From Lactarius indigo (Eukaryota > Basidiomycota > Agaricomycetes > Russulales > Russulaceae): DNA of 64,000 nt. The stretch lies in contig JAFKAC010000005.1 of NCBI GenBank assembly GCA_025766275.1, forward strand, positions 1,240,001 through 1,304,000. The letters run 5' to 3'. This document shows positions 33,771 to 44,039 of this stretch, piece after piece; the stretch's first letter is position 1; every line of letters starts with the position of its first letter. Position numbers and translations under genes: made by a program. The notes under the pieces are model-generated. The model was given only the letters and a program-made list of their open reading frames with translations. It searched no databases and was not told the DNA's origin.

Positions 33771-35292
33771 CTAATTGTATTTACCTTGGCCGGTGGCGAA
33801 GTTACCGTGAACCTTCTTCAGAAGGAAGTCGCCATAGACCGTTGGTTCATATGTCTTCTTGCGCGTTCTTTCAACGTGGTATTTATCGGAGGTGAGACTG
33901 AGGTCTTCTTGAATGCGAAGCGCAGCACCGAGAGGTGCGACTTTTGCGTTGAAGTTGGGCTCGAAGAAAAAGGGGATTCTAATTTCAATTAGCGTGAATT
34001 CGGTAGCTTGAGGACAATGTACCCACGACACACTAATGCGTAGTGTTGAGTAACGGTTGTTTATAAGCAATAAAGCCGTTGCACTCACCGATAGTTGGAT
34101 CCCCTGTGTATCACACGATGAAGCGTGCTCTTGTACAGGCCATTCGTCCAAATCTCCCACACTACCATGGACGACCAGATGTCAGGGTTCAAAGAGTGTC
34201 ATTCAAGTAATATCCACGGACTCTCTCCGATGTTGCAGACGATGCAGCCCGGGACAGGATCCACTGTGATCCAGAGGTCCTCTTCGATGCCCTCCTGTCG
34301 GAGTACTGCACCTGGGTTCTCCACTGCCAGGAATTGCTGTGGCAGGAATACCTGCAGCGCACCACGCGTAGAGTCCGCCCACAAAAAACTGCCCAAATGC
34401 AGTCGGTATCCCAAGATACTTTAGGCAACAGAGGCACGTTACGTGAGGCACCCGTAGTCCCTGACAGAAAGAAGGGCTCGCATCATCAAAGTCAAAGTGA
34501 TGAATTTAGAACCGTACTTATGAGCGCCACAAGAAAACCCGTCGTCGTCATTGGGGAGGGGAGGGTATCCTGAGCTTTCAAGGTGAGGGATCGGGCAAAA
34601 CAAACAGCACGACCAACGAACCTATGATTCGCATCACCCAGAAACTGTCATCAACCTGAGACTTAAGATCTTCCCATTCAGCATCGGTCATTCCGAGACC
34701 CATCGCCATCCTGTGCTCGCTTTCAGGCAGAGACTGACGAGGAAAATACGTGGGGAGCTACGCATGCATCACCATAAGGCCAAGTGCCTTCATCTTGTCT
34801 ACCCAGGCCTCATACCTCTCACGGAATCCGGGAATCGCGGGCCACTGGTTCTCACCCCAGAGTAGCTTGGTCTTGTCCGGGTTCTCCACTGGTCGATAGA
34901 AGTCTATTCCCTCATGGTTATCGGCTTTTCCCATAGTGACATTCTCCTTTAGTCGTTGGTAACCTGTGGGAGTGCAGTGTCATCGGAGGTACGACACATA
35001 GAAGGACCGAAAACGTACCTCTAGCATGGTCTTGTTTACTTATGGAGATGTTTTCTTTCTCCTCTGTGGGGAGGCTGAAAAAATTGCGTGCAAGACGGGA
35101 GAGTTCCTCAGGCTCTTTGGAATCTACATACGAGCTGACGTCGAGATAGAAGAAACCAAATTCTAGGCAGGCAGCGTGGATAGCGGCAGCAGTGGAGAGA
35201 CGGCCCTTGTGGTCATGCCCTTCAATCCAAGGGGCTATGTTGACGATTGGGAGTGTACTTGCAACCTTAACTGGAGGCTCTGCAGGAGACAT
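33771..35292 (-). CDS. 2-oxoglutarate/Fe(II) oxygenase, isopenicillin-N-synthase-like
   Basis: Start at ATG 35292 (MSPAEPPVKVASTLPIVNI). Order: DIOX_N-type N-terminus (AACLEFGFFYLDVSS, NFFSLPTEEKENI), GYQRLKENVTMGKAD, EGIDFYRPVENPD, then the jelly roll: CGAHKDYGCLTFL (Fe ligands His and Asp), LQVFLPQQ, GCIVCNIGE, ASTLHRVIHR-like segment (third Fe ligand His), NYRVSIPFFFEPNFNAKVAPL (2OG-binding Arg and Ser). Stop 33771. The Arg-x-Ser motif depends on a 6-nt exon at 34027-34032. Substrate unknown; many fungal relatives act on small molecules, and no biosynthetic gene cluster surrounds it. Divergent from ARC1 (109 bp between starts). Confidence 0.87.
34027..34032 (-). other. 6-nt microexon in the 2OG oxygenase gene
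   Basis: Coding-strand TGTGTC, flanked by intron 34088-34033 (GTGAGT..TTAG) and intron 34026-33979 (GTGGGT..TTAG). It completes Arg, adds Val and begins Ser, giving NYRVSIPFFFEP. Skipping it stays in frame (NYRIPFFFEP) but loses Val-Ser, which carries the 2OG-contact Ser. Confidence 0.75.
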
Positions 35293-35401
35293 AACCTGAG
35301 CCACTCTCACGCCGTGGTGAGATGATAAGATGATTGTGGTGTGTTTGCACGTGAAACAGTACTTATCTCGACTGGGATCCTGACTCACATCTCGACCATC
35401 A

Positions 35402-37007
35402 ATGGCCCTCCAATCGCCAATCCTTGAGCTTTTGCAAGCCTTTTCCAAACAGGGCCAGCAGCAAGAGAAGGACAAAGCCGAAATCGCTCAATGGACTGAA
35501 AGAGCCGCTCAGCCAAATTTCGCCGAGCCAGATGCATTGCCGGTGTGTCATGAGCCTTGTGTGTGGGCCCGTTCGTATCTAGTGTAACTAGCGACACCCA
35601 GTCACTAGATGCGCTCCTCGTGCCGCGCACATACCTCGTCGGCAACTATTTGACTGCGGCCGATGTGGCAGTTTACGGGGCGCTACAACCAATATTCGTA
35701 CGTACGACGTGTGACTGTGACTTTTCACAAGCAAGCCCTCACCACATGAGGCGGCTTCGGTTCCAGGCACGACTACAACCCGCGCAGTATCATTCATACC
35801 CGTCTCTCTCGCGCTACTTCGACCACATCCAGTCTCGCCCGTCTGTGCGCAAGTCAGCCGAGGCGCTTACCCCGGCCTTTGACCTCGTCCGCCTTGACTT
35901 CTCTACCGCCCCTCCTATCGAACGTAAAGCCTTGGAAGCTAAAAAAAAGGAGAAACCTTCCAAACCCGCAGAGAAGGACGCTGCGCTTACCCCTGCTGCT
36001 ACTGAATCTGCCGTGGTGAAAAAGGCAGGAGGTTCTGAAGGCAAGCCCTCCAAGACAAAGGAGAAGAAACAAAGCGCAGCTGCGGAAAAGGATGGAAAGA
36101 AGACGGCGGCGGACAATGGCAAGGCGACCCCTGCTGGGGCTGAAGATGTCGGTCCCCCTATCCCCTCCATGATCGATCTGCGTGTGGGGCATATAATCGA
36201 TGGTATGTATGCGGGTTGCTTGTCACTACGCAGTCTCACAAATTGTCAGTTAAAAAGCACCCTGATGCGGACAGTCTCTATGTCGAGGCAAGTGATGATC
36301 ACACCGATCGCCTGTCGTGGCTGAGATGATGCTCGTTAGCAAATTGACTTTGGCGAGGAGACAGGGCCCCGGACCGTCGTCTCTGGTTTGGTGAACTATG
36401 TCCCCATTGAGCGGATGCAGGATAAGTGGTTAGTGGGCGTGGTGGGCATTCTTTCGTATATTTCTCTATCCATCTTCACCGAAAAAATCTCCAGTGCAAC
36501 TTGAAGCCTGCAAATATGCGTGGGGTGAAGAGCTTCGCGATGGTTCTTTGTGTAAGCAGAAGTTCAGTTGATGAAATCCACGTGGAGCTCAGAGGTCGTC
36601 ATTTCAGGCAACCTCAAAAGATGGGAAAGAGGCAGGCATCGAGATATTACAACCCCCACCGAATTCCAAGCCAGGTGACCGAGTATATTTTGAGGGTCCC
36701 GATTACCAAGGTATTTCTCCCAGCTTGATTCTCGAGTATATATGCCCAACTATCTGTCTCAGACAAAGCGCCGCTGTCACAACTCAACCCCAAAAAGAAG
36801 ATTTTCGAGACCATACAGCCGGGTTTGTTTTTGCCAACCTCTATCCGATCAAGTCGAAACTGACTGATCATGCCCTTCTAAGGCCTTACGACCCTCGAGA
36901 CTAGGGAGGCCGCTTGGGTCGACCCTGTTACGAAGACGGCGCATAGAATCAGGACGAAGGAAGGAGTCTGCTTGGCGCCGACCTTAATCGGGGCTTCTTT
37001 GTCGTAG
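35402..37007 (+). CDS. ARC1: ARC1 / AIMP1-like tRNA-binding cofactor of aminoacyl-tRNA synthetases
   Basis: Binds tRNA and (in yeast) MetRS and GluRS, raising charging efficiency. GST-like N-terminus (MALQSPILELLQAFSKQG, LLVPRTYLVGNYLTAADVAV, SYPSLSRYFDHIQSRPSV), a Lys/Ala/Pro-rich linker, then the OB-fold tRNA-binding domain: MIDLRVGHIIDVKKHPDADS, LYVEQIDFGEETGPRTVVS, LVNYVPIERMQDKW, CNLKPANMRGVKSFAMVLC, EILQPPPNSKPGDRVYF, NPKKKIFETIQPG, HRIRTKEGVCLAPTLIGASL, stop 37007. About nine short introns; the one at 36288-36339 is GC-AG. Start at 35402 is the first ATG in frame. Confidence 0.93.
36288..36339 (+). other. GC-AG intron in ARC1
   Basis: Fifty-two bases, donor GAG|GCAAGT, acceptor GTTAG. 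Joins LYVE to QIDFGEE in phase 0. The nearby GTGATG would put a stop (AAT TGA) in frame. Confidence 0.85.
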
Positions 37008-37312
37008 GAACAATGGATGAATACACGTAAATTGCACACTCCCCGCCTCGCCACCTCCAGAGGTTAACGAAATATGCCTTTAGAAAGGACAGAACACACG
37101 CAAATTATGATCCTCTAGTGAGGAAGTGCATATGCACGTAGATCAGGTTCCTGACTTTGTATGTAGGAGGCTGTCTTATCTATAAAGAAGCCCACAACAA
37201 ATTGTATAACAGGATATCGTGCAAGTACATAGCGTATATATACTGAACAATCAAACATTGGTGGGTATGCAACAGGTATTGAAGAACAGGCGAGCGTTCT
37301 TCGCTCGAGTCG
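37008..37312. other. Convergent 3' flanks
   Basis: About 305 bases between ARC1 and the membrane-protein gene, both ending here. Only an AT-rich tract (near 37190-37250) seen. Confidence 0.5.
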
Positions 37313-38690
37313 TCAACGCAATGTACCAACGGGCTGATCGCGAGTCTGTAAGATCTCACCCACAGTAGTTACAGACATACGGCTGTTCTCCTTGTTGATA
37401 TTCAAAAGTTCATATTCCGAAGACAATTTCATCTGCGATGAGCCGCGAGCTACCACGTGTAACTTAGTACCAATTCGCACAGTGAAATAGAGTGAACCTT
37501 ACTTGAGAGATGGGACCCAGGAAGCCCCCTTGGTCGATACGGTGTGGATGCCGGAGGCACATCTGTATCGTCAGATGCTTCCTGTGCTTCTGCTTGGAGT
37601 TCACGGGGGCGCTCGCGTCTACGGGCGACGTAGCCAAAGAGGAAGTGGATGACCTCATTCATATTTGCGAAAATCATCACAACGGAGAGGATTTGACCAA
37701 AGGCCCACGAATCGTCGACATCGACTTTACCACCATGTTTCCCAGACATCGAGTTCCGCTGCACCTAGATCACAGTCAGTGTGACCAGATGCCATTGAGA
37801 AAAGTAGTCTGCCCACCATGAGCTCTAACATGACAGTAGAGTATATCGCGGATCTATACGGGAATCCGTGAGTACTTCACGGAGAAGAAAACGAACGACG
37901 CACAAAACATGGGGAATCGATATGAAAAAGTACCACTCCTTCTCCAATCGCTCTGTCCCCTCAGGCTCGCCTGAGTCGTGTCGCAAGGCGAGAAGGGTGA
38001 ACGCATTATATCCGAACTTGACTATGAGCCCCAGGGCACTGGCAACGATAATGGTGATCCAGAAACCGCGGAGCCAGGGCTGGGTAGCCCTTACGTTGGC
38101 GAAAAATAGAACATATTTCACTTCGTTGTTGCACTGATGTTGCGCTCCGAAATCTTTTACGCGAATCCACATGTACAGCGCCCAAACTGTGAACGCGATG
38201 ACGGAGGCGAATTGTATAACAACCCCCATAACAATGCGGCTCTTACTCCAGTGGTATTTGCCTACATTCGTCGGAAGTCTGAGCAGGAGACGAAAGTTTG
38301 TGAGACCAAAGCACACTCACCCACGGGCGCAGCACCAGTGCCGAGGAAGAAAAGGATGTGTTGTATAAAGAGAGCATGGAAAAGTGACAACTCCTTCGAA
38401 AACGTCTGTTGGATAGCCGTCACGAGTAAGCCGAGGCCAGAAATCCCAGCGTTTGCGTATAACGCGTTTAACAGTTCTTCGGTGTTTGGTGTCCGAGGGA
38501 CAACTGCGAGGAGTACCATGGTATAATAAAAGTTGATACGTATCTGACGTTTGTGATTTTGTGGATGAGAACGCTCAGAATAAAAATAATAACGAAGGAT
38601 ACTCACCCCCTTGCCGAGAACATCATTGTTTGAACAAATATGAGTGCACGTGGCCGAATAGTATTCGCATACATTCGACGGCGACGACAT
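37313..38690 (-). CDS. Uncharacterised multipass membrane protein
   Basis: Start at ATG 38690 (MSSPSNVCEYYSATCTHICS). Exons join through GT..AG introns: YYTMVLLAVVPRTPNTEELL, NAGISGLGLLVTAIQQTF, LFHALFIQHILFFLGTGAAP, then GKYHWSKSRIVMGVVIQFA and SVIAFTVWALYMWIRVKDF, FWITIIVASALGLIVKFGY, KEWYFFISIP, SWAFGQILSVVMIFANMNEV, and a soluble tail RGSSQMKLSSEYELLNIN ending GEILQTRDQPVGTLR, stop 37313. I count about six to seven hydrophobic segments. The tail exon was found by choosing acceptor GGTAG over GCAG, which alone keeps frame. I recognise no named family. Divergent from uL6m. Confidence 0.75.
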
Positions 38691-38968
38691 ACTGAGCCTG
38701 GTATGTCAGCGAGGAGGGGGACTTAGGAAGGATGCAGGGGGGTTAGAATAAGACTTTTAACTCAGTATGATGCATATATAAATGACAGTCGCATCAGCAC
38801 CCGGCGGCTCAGGGTCCCAGTCCTACTGTGTGTATCATGCACAGCACAGGATACTCCGAAGTGCCCTGATCAGGGACTAGTACAGTAGACGGAGGCAAAG
38901 CACTGGCAAAGTGTCCGCAGTGCGGTGCTGAGCTGAGGCTGTCCGGCCCGCTGACATCTTTCCCAACA

Positions 38969-39666
38969 ATGACAACTCTATCGTCTGCTCAGAGGGTGGG
39001 CGTCGCCATTCGCTCGTTTTCTTCCGCAGCGGCCGTGAGAGGACACACTTCCAACATCGGAAAAACTCCAATAAAGTTCCAGCCATCCGTTTCCTTCACC
39101 AGGACTCCGGCCTCTCTTTCTGTGGCAGGACCGCTCGGCACAGCCTCAGTCCCGCTCGAGCCTTATATGACCCTTGATTTCCCCACACCCGGCACCCTAA
39201 CTCTCAGCGTACAAGATGCGGAGGTCAAGAAACAACGATCCATGTGGGGTCTCACCCGCACTCTCATTCAGAACGCGGTCACCGGTATGACAGAGGGCTT
39301 CACTGTACCTCTGTACCTTGTTGGCGTTGGGTACCGTGCTGCGCTCGAAGCAGACCCTCGGGGCAAGATCGAAGGAATGAGCGGAATGCGACTCAACATG
39401 AAGCTTGGCTTTAGCCACCCAGTCATCGTACCGGTGCCCGACCACGTCAAGGCAGAAGTTCCCTACCCAACGAAAATCGTCTTGAGTTGCACTGACAAGC
39501 ACCAGCTTGGCTTGTTTGCCGCGAGGGTTCGCAAGTGGAGACCACCAGAACCGTATAAGGGCAAAGTAGGTGGTCAGATCATCCCTTATGAGTCCACTAA
39601 TGTCACTCACAGGGTATATTCGTCGGTGACGAGACTATAAGGATTAAGGCTGTCAAAAAGAAATAG
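38969..39666 (+). CDS. MRPL6: Mitochondrial ribosomal protein uL6m
   Basis: Large-subunit L6 of the mitoribosome. N-terminal import sequence (MTTLSSAQRVGVAIRSFSSA), two L6 folds (VPLEPYMTLDFPTPGTLTLS, GMTEGFTVPLYLVGVGYRAA), GFSHPVIVPVPDHVKAEVP, LGLFAARVRKWRPPEPYKGK. Intron about 39567-39612 (GTAGGT..ACAG) then GIFVGDETIRIKAVKKK, stop 39666. The L6 signature PEPYKGKGIF is rebuilt exactly across the splice. One intron. Confidence 0.95.
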
Positions 39667-41216
39667 TCCCAATATACCTCCTCTATAGTACCCATATCCG
39701 CCCCCTACCTTCCTGTTACATTCCTCTTAGGCCCTCGCAGAAGGTGCCCAATACATTGTCTTGGCATGCAATATCCGAACGACCTGCGTGGATAGAACGG
39801 AGGGTAGTCCCATGGATAATGGCACCGGTGCACAAACATTACTCCACGATCTAATTCAGAAATACCCACAACAACGCTATAGTAGCAGGCAAGATTACAC
39901 GCGAGAGGGGAAGTGGCTAAGAGAACCGGTGCAATTTTATTTGTTGATGACGGCATACCCTGCTTCAATATTCGTGACGATTTAACAAGGACAGTCTAAC
40001 CCGGGTGGGCAATGCAATGCACCATCAGTTACGGCTGGGCCTGAAACGTTTGACCTCGCCCTCGTTGGGCCTTCTGGCGCCTCAGCCTCCGTGGACGCCA
40101 TTACAGTCACTCTGGCGACTATGGAAGCACATGTACGCCTCTATTTTCTCGCTTAAACCCTCCAAAGACGTCGTGATACGGTGTAGAGACTGCCTCAATG
40201 GTACGCGGGACGTCGCCGACTGTGCTTCCGCGATGACGGCCCTCTCCCCGTAATACCACAGACAACGATCCACAGCAGCTTGGCCGGAGGTTTCACCACT
40301 TTTCCCGCCGTGTCTTGGCTTGTGACTGGGAGGACGTTTACCACAGGTGCGTAGAGTCCGAGGCGCGCTATTTGGATGAAACTGATGGACTGTACGCGTG
40401 TTTCACGAAGAGAATTAGCGGCTTCCGCGGGATTTCTACTCGCTTGTTCTTGTAACAGGCCTGGAGGGGACCGGGACGTAGTGGTAGGACCGTTGTGCAA
40501 GATACTAGTACTCGAGGCGCACACCGCTAATAGTGGGATATGCACGTCCTATCATAGGCCAAGCTCAAGAGACCCCAAGGCCAATGTATTCATCAGGAGT
40601 ATAGTAGGTGTAGCTTGAAGTCCCCCCCCCCCCCCCCACCTTGTTTCCTCGCAGTCAGTAGCTTGGCCAACGGTCCTTCTATGCACACTAGATTGAATTT
40701 ATCCTATGCGTCAGAATTCGGCGCTAATTTCGAGAACCGTCACGATAAACCTTGCGATATACTACTATGTCCGGACACACATGGTTGGACACCGTCACGC
40801 CCTTCATTGAAATTCTGCTCAACCCCAAGCTCGGCTAGCCACTCGTTCGATTGCTAGTGTGGGGCAGGGCATATACGGCGTCAACGCGTAGGGGATCATA
40901 TCGACATCAGGCACTATTGTAGATACTATTGGAATGTGTAGTAGTAATAATAGGGTTGATAGGTGTTCAAGTGAGGTGCAGTATTGGGGTGGACACCTGG
41001 GTGAGCGTGTAAGACTGGGGCTACAAGGTGAGGGCGGTTAGTGTCGCCCGGTGGGTATCGATGAACGTGGTATTTGGGTGGGAATCGATGGGAACTGGAA
41101 GACGCAACCATGGGTCGAAGACGTGGGGGACGGGAGTCGGGAAGCGGCAACAGCAGATGGAGGGACGTTCGGGGTTGCCCAACGCGTCAACTTCTCTCTC
41201 TTGTCGTCCTTCGTGA
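39667..41216. other. 1.5-kb gene-free stretch next to a transposase relic
   Basis: No domain recognised on either strand; open frames are short. Contains a 16-C run (40622-40637). It adjoins the degenerate transposase at 41217, so part of it may be decayed transposon or other repeat DNA. Confidence 0.5.
40622..40637. repeat. C16 homopolymer
   Basis: Sixteen consecutive C after GAAGT. Long C runs are uncommon in this window and are prone to length error; can form i-motif/G-quadruplex. Confidence 0.9.
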
Positions 41217-42247
41217 CTAGGACACCACTGAGCCTTTTCTTTGGGTAGTGGCACGAATGGATTTATTGAAAATGCCCGAGAACCTTGAGTTGTACTTCAA
41301 GTCGCGATACTGCTCAAATTGGTCTTCTATCCGGGCCAAAAGTTCAGCATTGGTGCCCTTATCGGAGACAGCAACGGCGATTGCGAGGGCCCTCAAATCG
41401 TCCTTCTTGTATGTTCCCAACCGACCTGTGAAAACCCGGTTCAATGCGTCGTCAGCTATGCGTCGAGCATGTTCTGCGTCCTCTGCCTTTTTTTTGTCTC
41501 TCTCTGCAGCGGCTTGTTCGCGTTCATGCCTCCCGGCCTCCTCCTTGTCGAACTCCGAACGATGGGCTCTTGAAGTGACAGAGCGTGCCTTTGACCCACG
41601 CCCCTTCTGTTTCTGGTCTTTCAAAGAAAGGAACTTGTCCTCCCGGCTTCCACCCGTATGAGACCCCTTTTCATCCTATATCGCCGGAAGGGACGCCACC
41701 AGGGAAAAATCGCGTGGATCGCTTCCAGCTCGTCAAAACAGCTACTGATTGCCGTCGAATTAATGTTTGTCGCGCGCCTTGGGTCAAGCCTTGCAGCCTT
41801 CGCAGCGATGAGCCTTTTGCGGTGGCGATTCAAGAACTTCTTGTACCAGGATTTGCCGATGACCTTCCCAGAAATCGCTGCTGCCTTGGCCTCAAGGGCC
41901 TTCCTCGAGAATGGAAGACCCATCTCGGCTTGGTGCTTTACCCAATCTATCAAAGCGTCTTCTTGTTCAGGTGTGAGTAACTGCCTATTGGTGTAAATTA
42001 ATGCCGAGTTGACATGACGACCCTTTGCGCGATCCGTAAGTGTCGACAAAGCGATCTGCGGGACTGGTAAGCTCAGGCCGAGGAGATTTCGATTACCACA
42101 CACCTTTGTGCTTCTGGCAGCAGCCCTAAATGAGGCATACTCCCCTGAGCGAACTTTCTCAATTGTTTCTTGGATAAATATCTCGCGATTCGGGTCGTTG
42201 GAACGCTTGCCAGGTTGCTTTGCCGTCTCCCGTCTCGTAGCTGACAT
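41217..42247 (-). mobile_element. Degenerate pogo/Fot1-like transposase, catalytic core lost
   Basis: Starts MSATRRETAKQPGKRSNDPN with a Psq-type helix-turn-helix (ETIEKVRSGEYASFRAAARS), then the CENP-B/Tc5-type region (LLTPEQEDALIDWVKHQAEM, PFSRKALEAKAAAISGKVIG, WYKKFLNRHRKRLIAAKAAR) and FDELEAIHA. The frame then breaks; a DEKG motif (the first catalytic Asp region of DDE_1 enzymes) follows a stop near 41,685, and the sequence passes straight to a charged C-terminal tail (RSEFDKEEAGRHEREQAAAE) with a SAP-like GTYKKDDLRALAIAVAVSDK, stop 41217. Some 170 residues holding the other two catalytic residues are missing. Cannot encode an active transposase. I saw no clear terminal inverted repeats. 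Confidence 0.78.
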
Positions 42248-42500
42248 GTCCTTGGGCGCGTCACTGTGGTCGGTTTCGACAAATTCGACGCCGCCGCTTT
42301 CGGAAGGAGCGGCTTACTTAACCAAACCCCGTCAGCGGGCGTGACAAGCAGCCAATTCTCGACATAACCAGGACTTCAAAGACACTTGGAGCTTGCTAAC
42401 AAATGGTACTAGATAGTGTGCGCCTAATCTTGTGGTAATTGAACAAAGAGTAAGCGAGAAACCCGACTATCCGACCGGTCGGGGATGTCCGAACATAGGT

Positions 42501-43747
42501 TCAGGTACAATTAGAGATCGACTCCAAGTCACTCGTCTTAACATCTCCATCTGCCTGACCACTCTCCATGTCTTGTTTCTCTTGAGCTAATTGCAATTCG
42601 ATAGTCTCCTTTGCTTGAAGCACGTGCTGCTTTAGCTCCTCTTCGGTCATTTCGCCGATTTTCTGCTCTCCCACACTTTGCCTCATCAACTTCATCAGTC
42701 TGCCGACTAGCCGACCATTCCAACATGTCCACTCGCCGACCTTCCTGCCATTCCACATGGCTTTTAAGCGTATCCTCCGTTTGTTCTCTTTTACCAAAGC
42801 ATCGTGCTCCTCCTGTTTGCCGAAAAATACGAGGGCCTCTTGTCCGATAATAGTTTGCATGCAAGTTTCCGTATCATTTGCTTCTTGCTTCTGCAGAGAT
42901 AGACCTTCTTGGGCGGTGGCCTTCAATCTGGCGTCATTCCAGTGGAAGTATGCCTGATACATGCTGCGGTTGTTCCGAGACTTTGCCCTTGAAGTTGAGT
43001 TAGAGATTTGGCCCGGCACATAGAAGCGCGAAGATGCGATCCACTCGAAGGTTTCATGTTGTGTCGCGAAACCCGCCTCCCATCGTTCCATCGAGAGTCC
43101 GAAGAAGGACATTATATCCGGCATGGAGGTCGACAATTCGAAAGTAGGAGAGTATGTTGGCACTAGCGCTTGAGATGACATCTGCGCCACGTTTACTTAT
43201 CTCGGCTATCTTGGGGAAGCAGACGCGAAGCTTAACTTACCTTGAGGCCCAGCTCGCCCAAGTGCAGGCCAACGCTGGCAGCGAGGCGACCCATGATCAT
43301 GCCAAGATCTCCATATGCATGAAAGAACATGACGTTCTTCCAGTCTTGCGCGTCCTTGCGGATATCAACATCGACCTGCACGTACACATCACTCGTTTCG
43401 ACAGTGACTTGTTCGTTTGCGCCCGTAGGCTGAGAAGGGACGAAATCTGCTAGGCGCATTGCAAAGTGATGGGTGCCCCGCCCATCCGATTGAGCGCTGG
43501 GTATGCAGACGCTCGCACAGAGCGCATTTTTGATCTCTTCGTGCCCAATGGATGCACTAGGACAGGCTACCACAAAGTCGATGTCTCCGTAGTCCTGCTT
43601 CTCCGGGGCTTCATGAGGGACACCGACATATTGGAAAAGTGGGGTCAGACGTGGCAAAAGACTGGATTCCAACGAGGCGTAAATGGCTGGCGCGAGTCGC
43701 GGGAACGTCGTGTCCGGGAGCAGAGAAAGAAAAGCCTTTCCACCCAT
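42501..43747 (-). CDS. Nucleotidyltransferase-fold protein, conserved fungal family of unknown role
   Basis: Start at ATG 43747 (MGGKAFLSLLPDTTFPRLAP), exon 1 43747-43241, intron of 59 bp, exon 2 43181-42501, total about 395 aa. The fold motif is present: EKQDYGDIDFVVACPSASI (Asp-x-Asp) and, after a strand, YVQVDVDIRKDAQDWKNVMF (third Asp), then HAYGDLGMIMGRLAASVG. So all three metal-binding Asp appear intact. The C-terminal half has conserved PDIMSFFGLSMERWEAGF and a long charged coiled region. Similar proteins occur in many fungi but I know no characterised member. It lies head to head with ZCCHC10 (292 bp between starts). Confidence 0.75.
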
Positions 43748-44039
43748 CCCGAGATAATCTGAGAGGCAGTTGGGCTGACAAAATGTCAACCATCGATACG
43801 ATGGTCCCTAAATAAAGACCACATGGGTGGGCAGGAGTCATGCTTCCCGGTCAGCTGTTCAAAGCAAATGGGGCCTGTATTGAGTACCGTCAAGGACTTT
43901 CCCTAGTAGCAGTAGTACGCAGCCCGCGCTGCGACGAGGCTGCGGTGCAAAGCACTTGTTACTCAATACTCAATAACGGAATGTTTTTCTCACGACTTGC
44001 ACCAAAACCGAGCACCTCGCCATAAAGCACCTCTACAAA

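Noticed and set aside
33771..37007. Secondary-metabolite cluster around the 2OG oxygenase
   Set aside because: Neighbours are ARC1 and a histone-fold protein; no synthase, transporter or other tailoring enzyme nearby.
40926..41150. Minus-strand frame beside the transposase relic
   Set aside because: His/Pro/Tyr-rich, short, overlapping two other open frames; cannot be supported.
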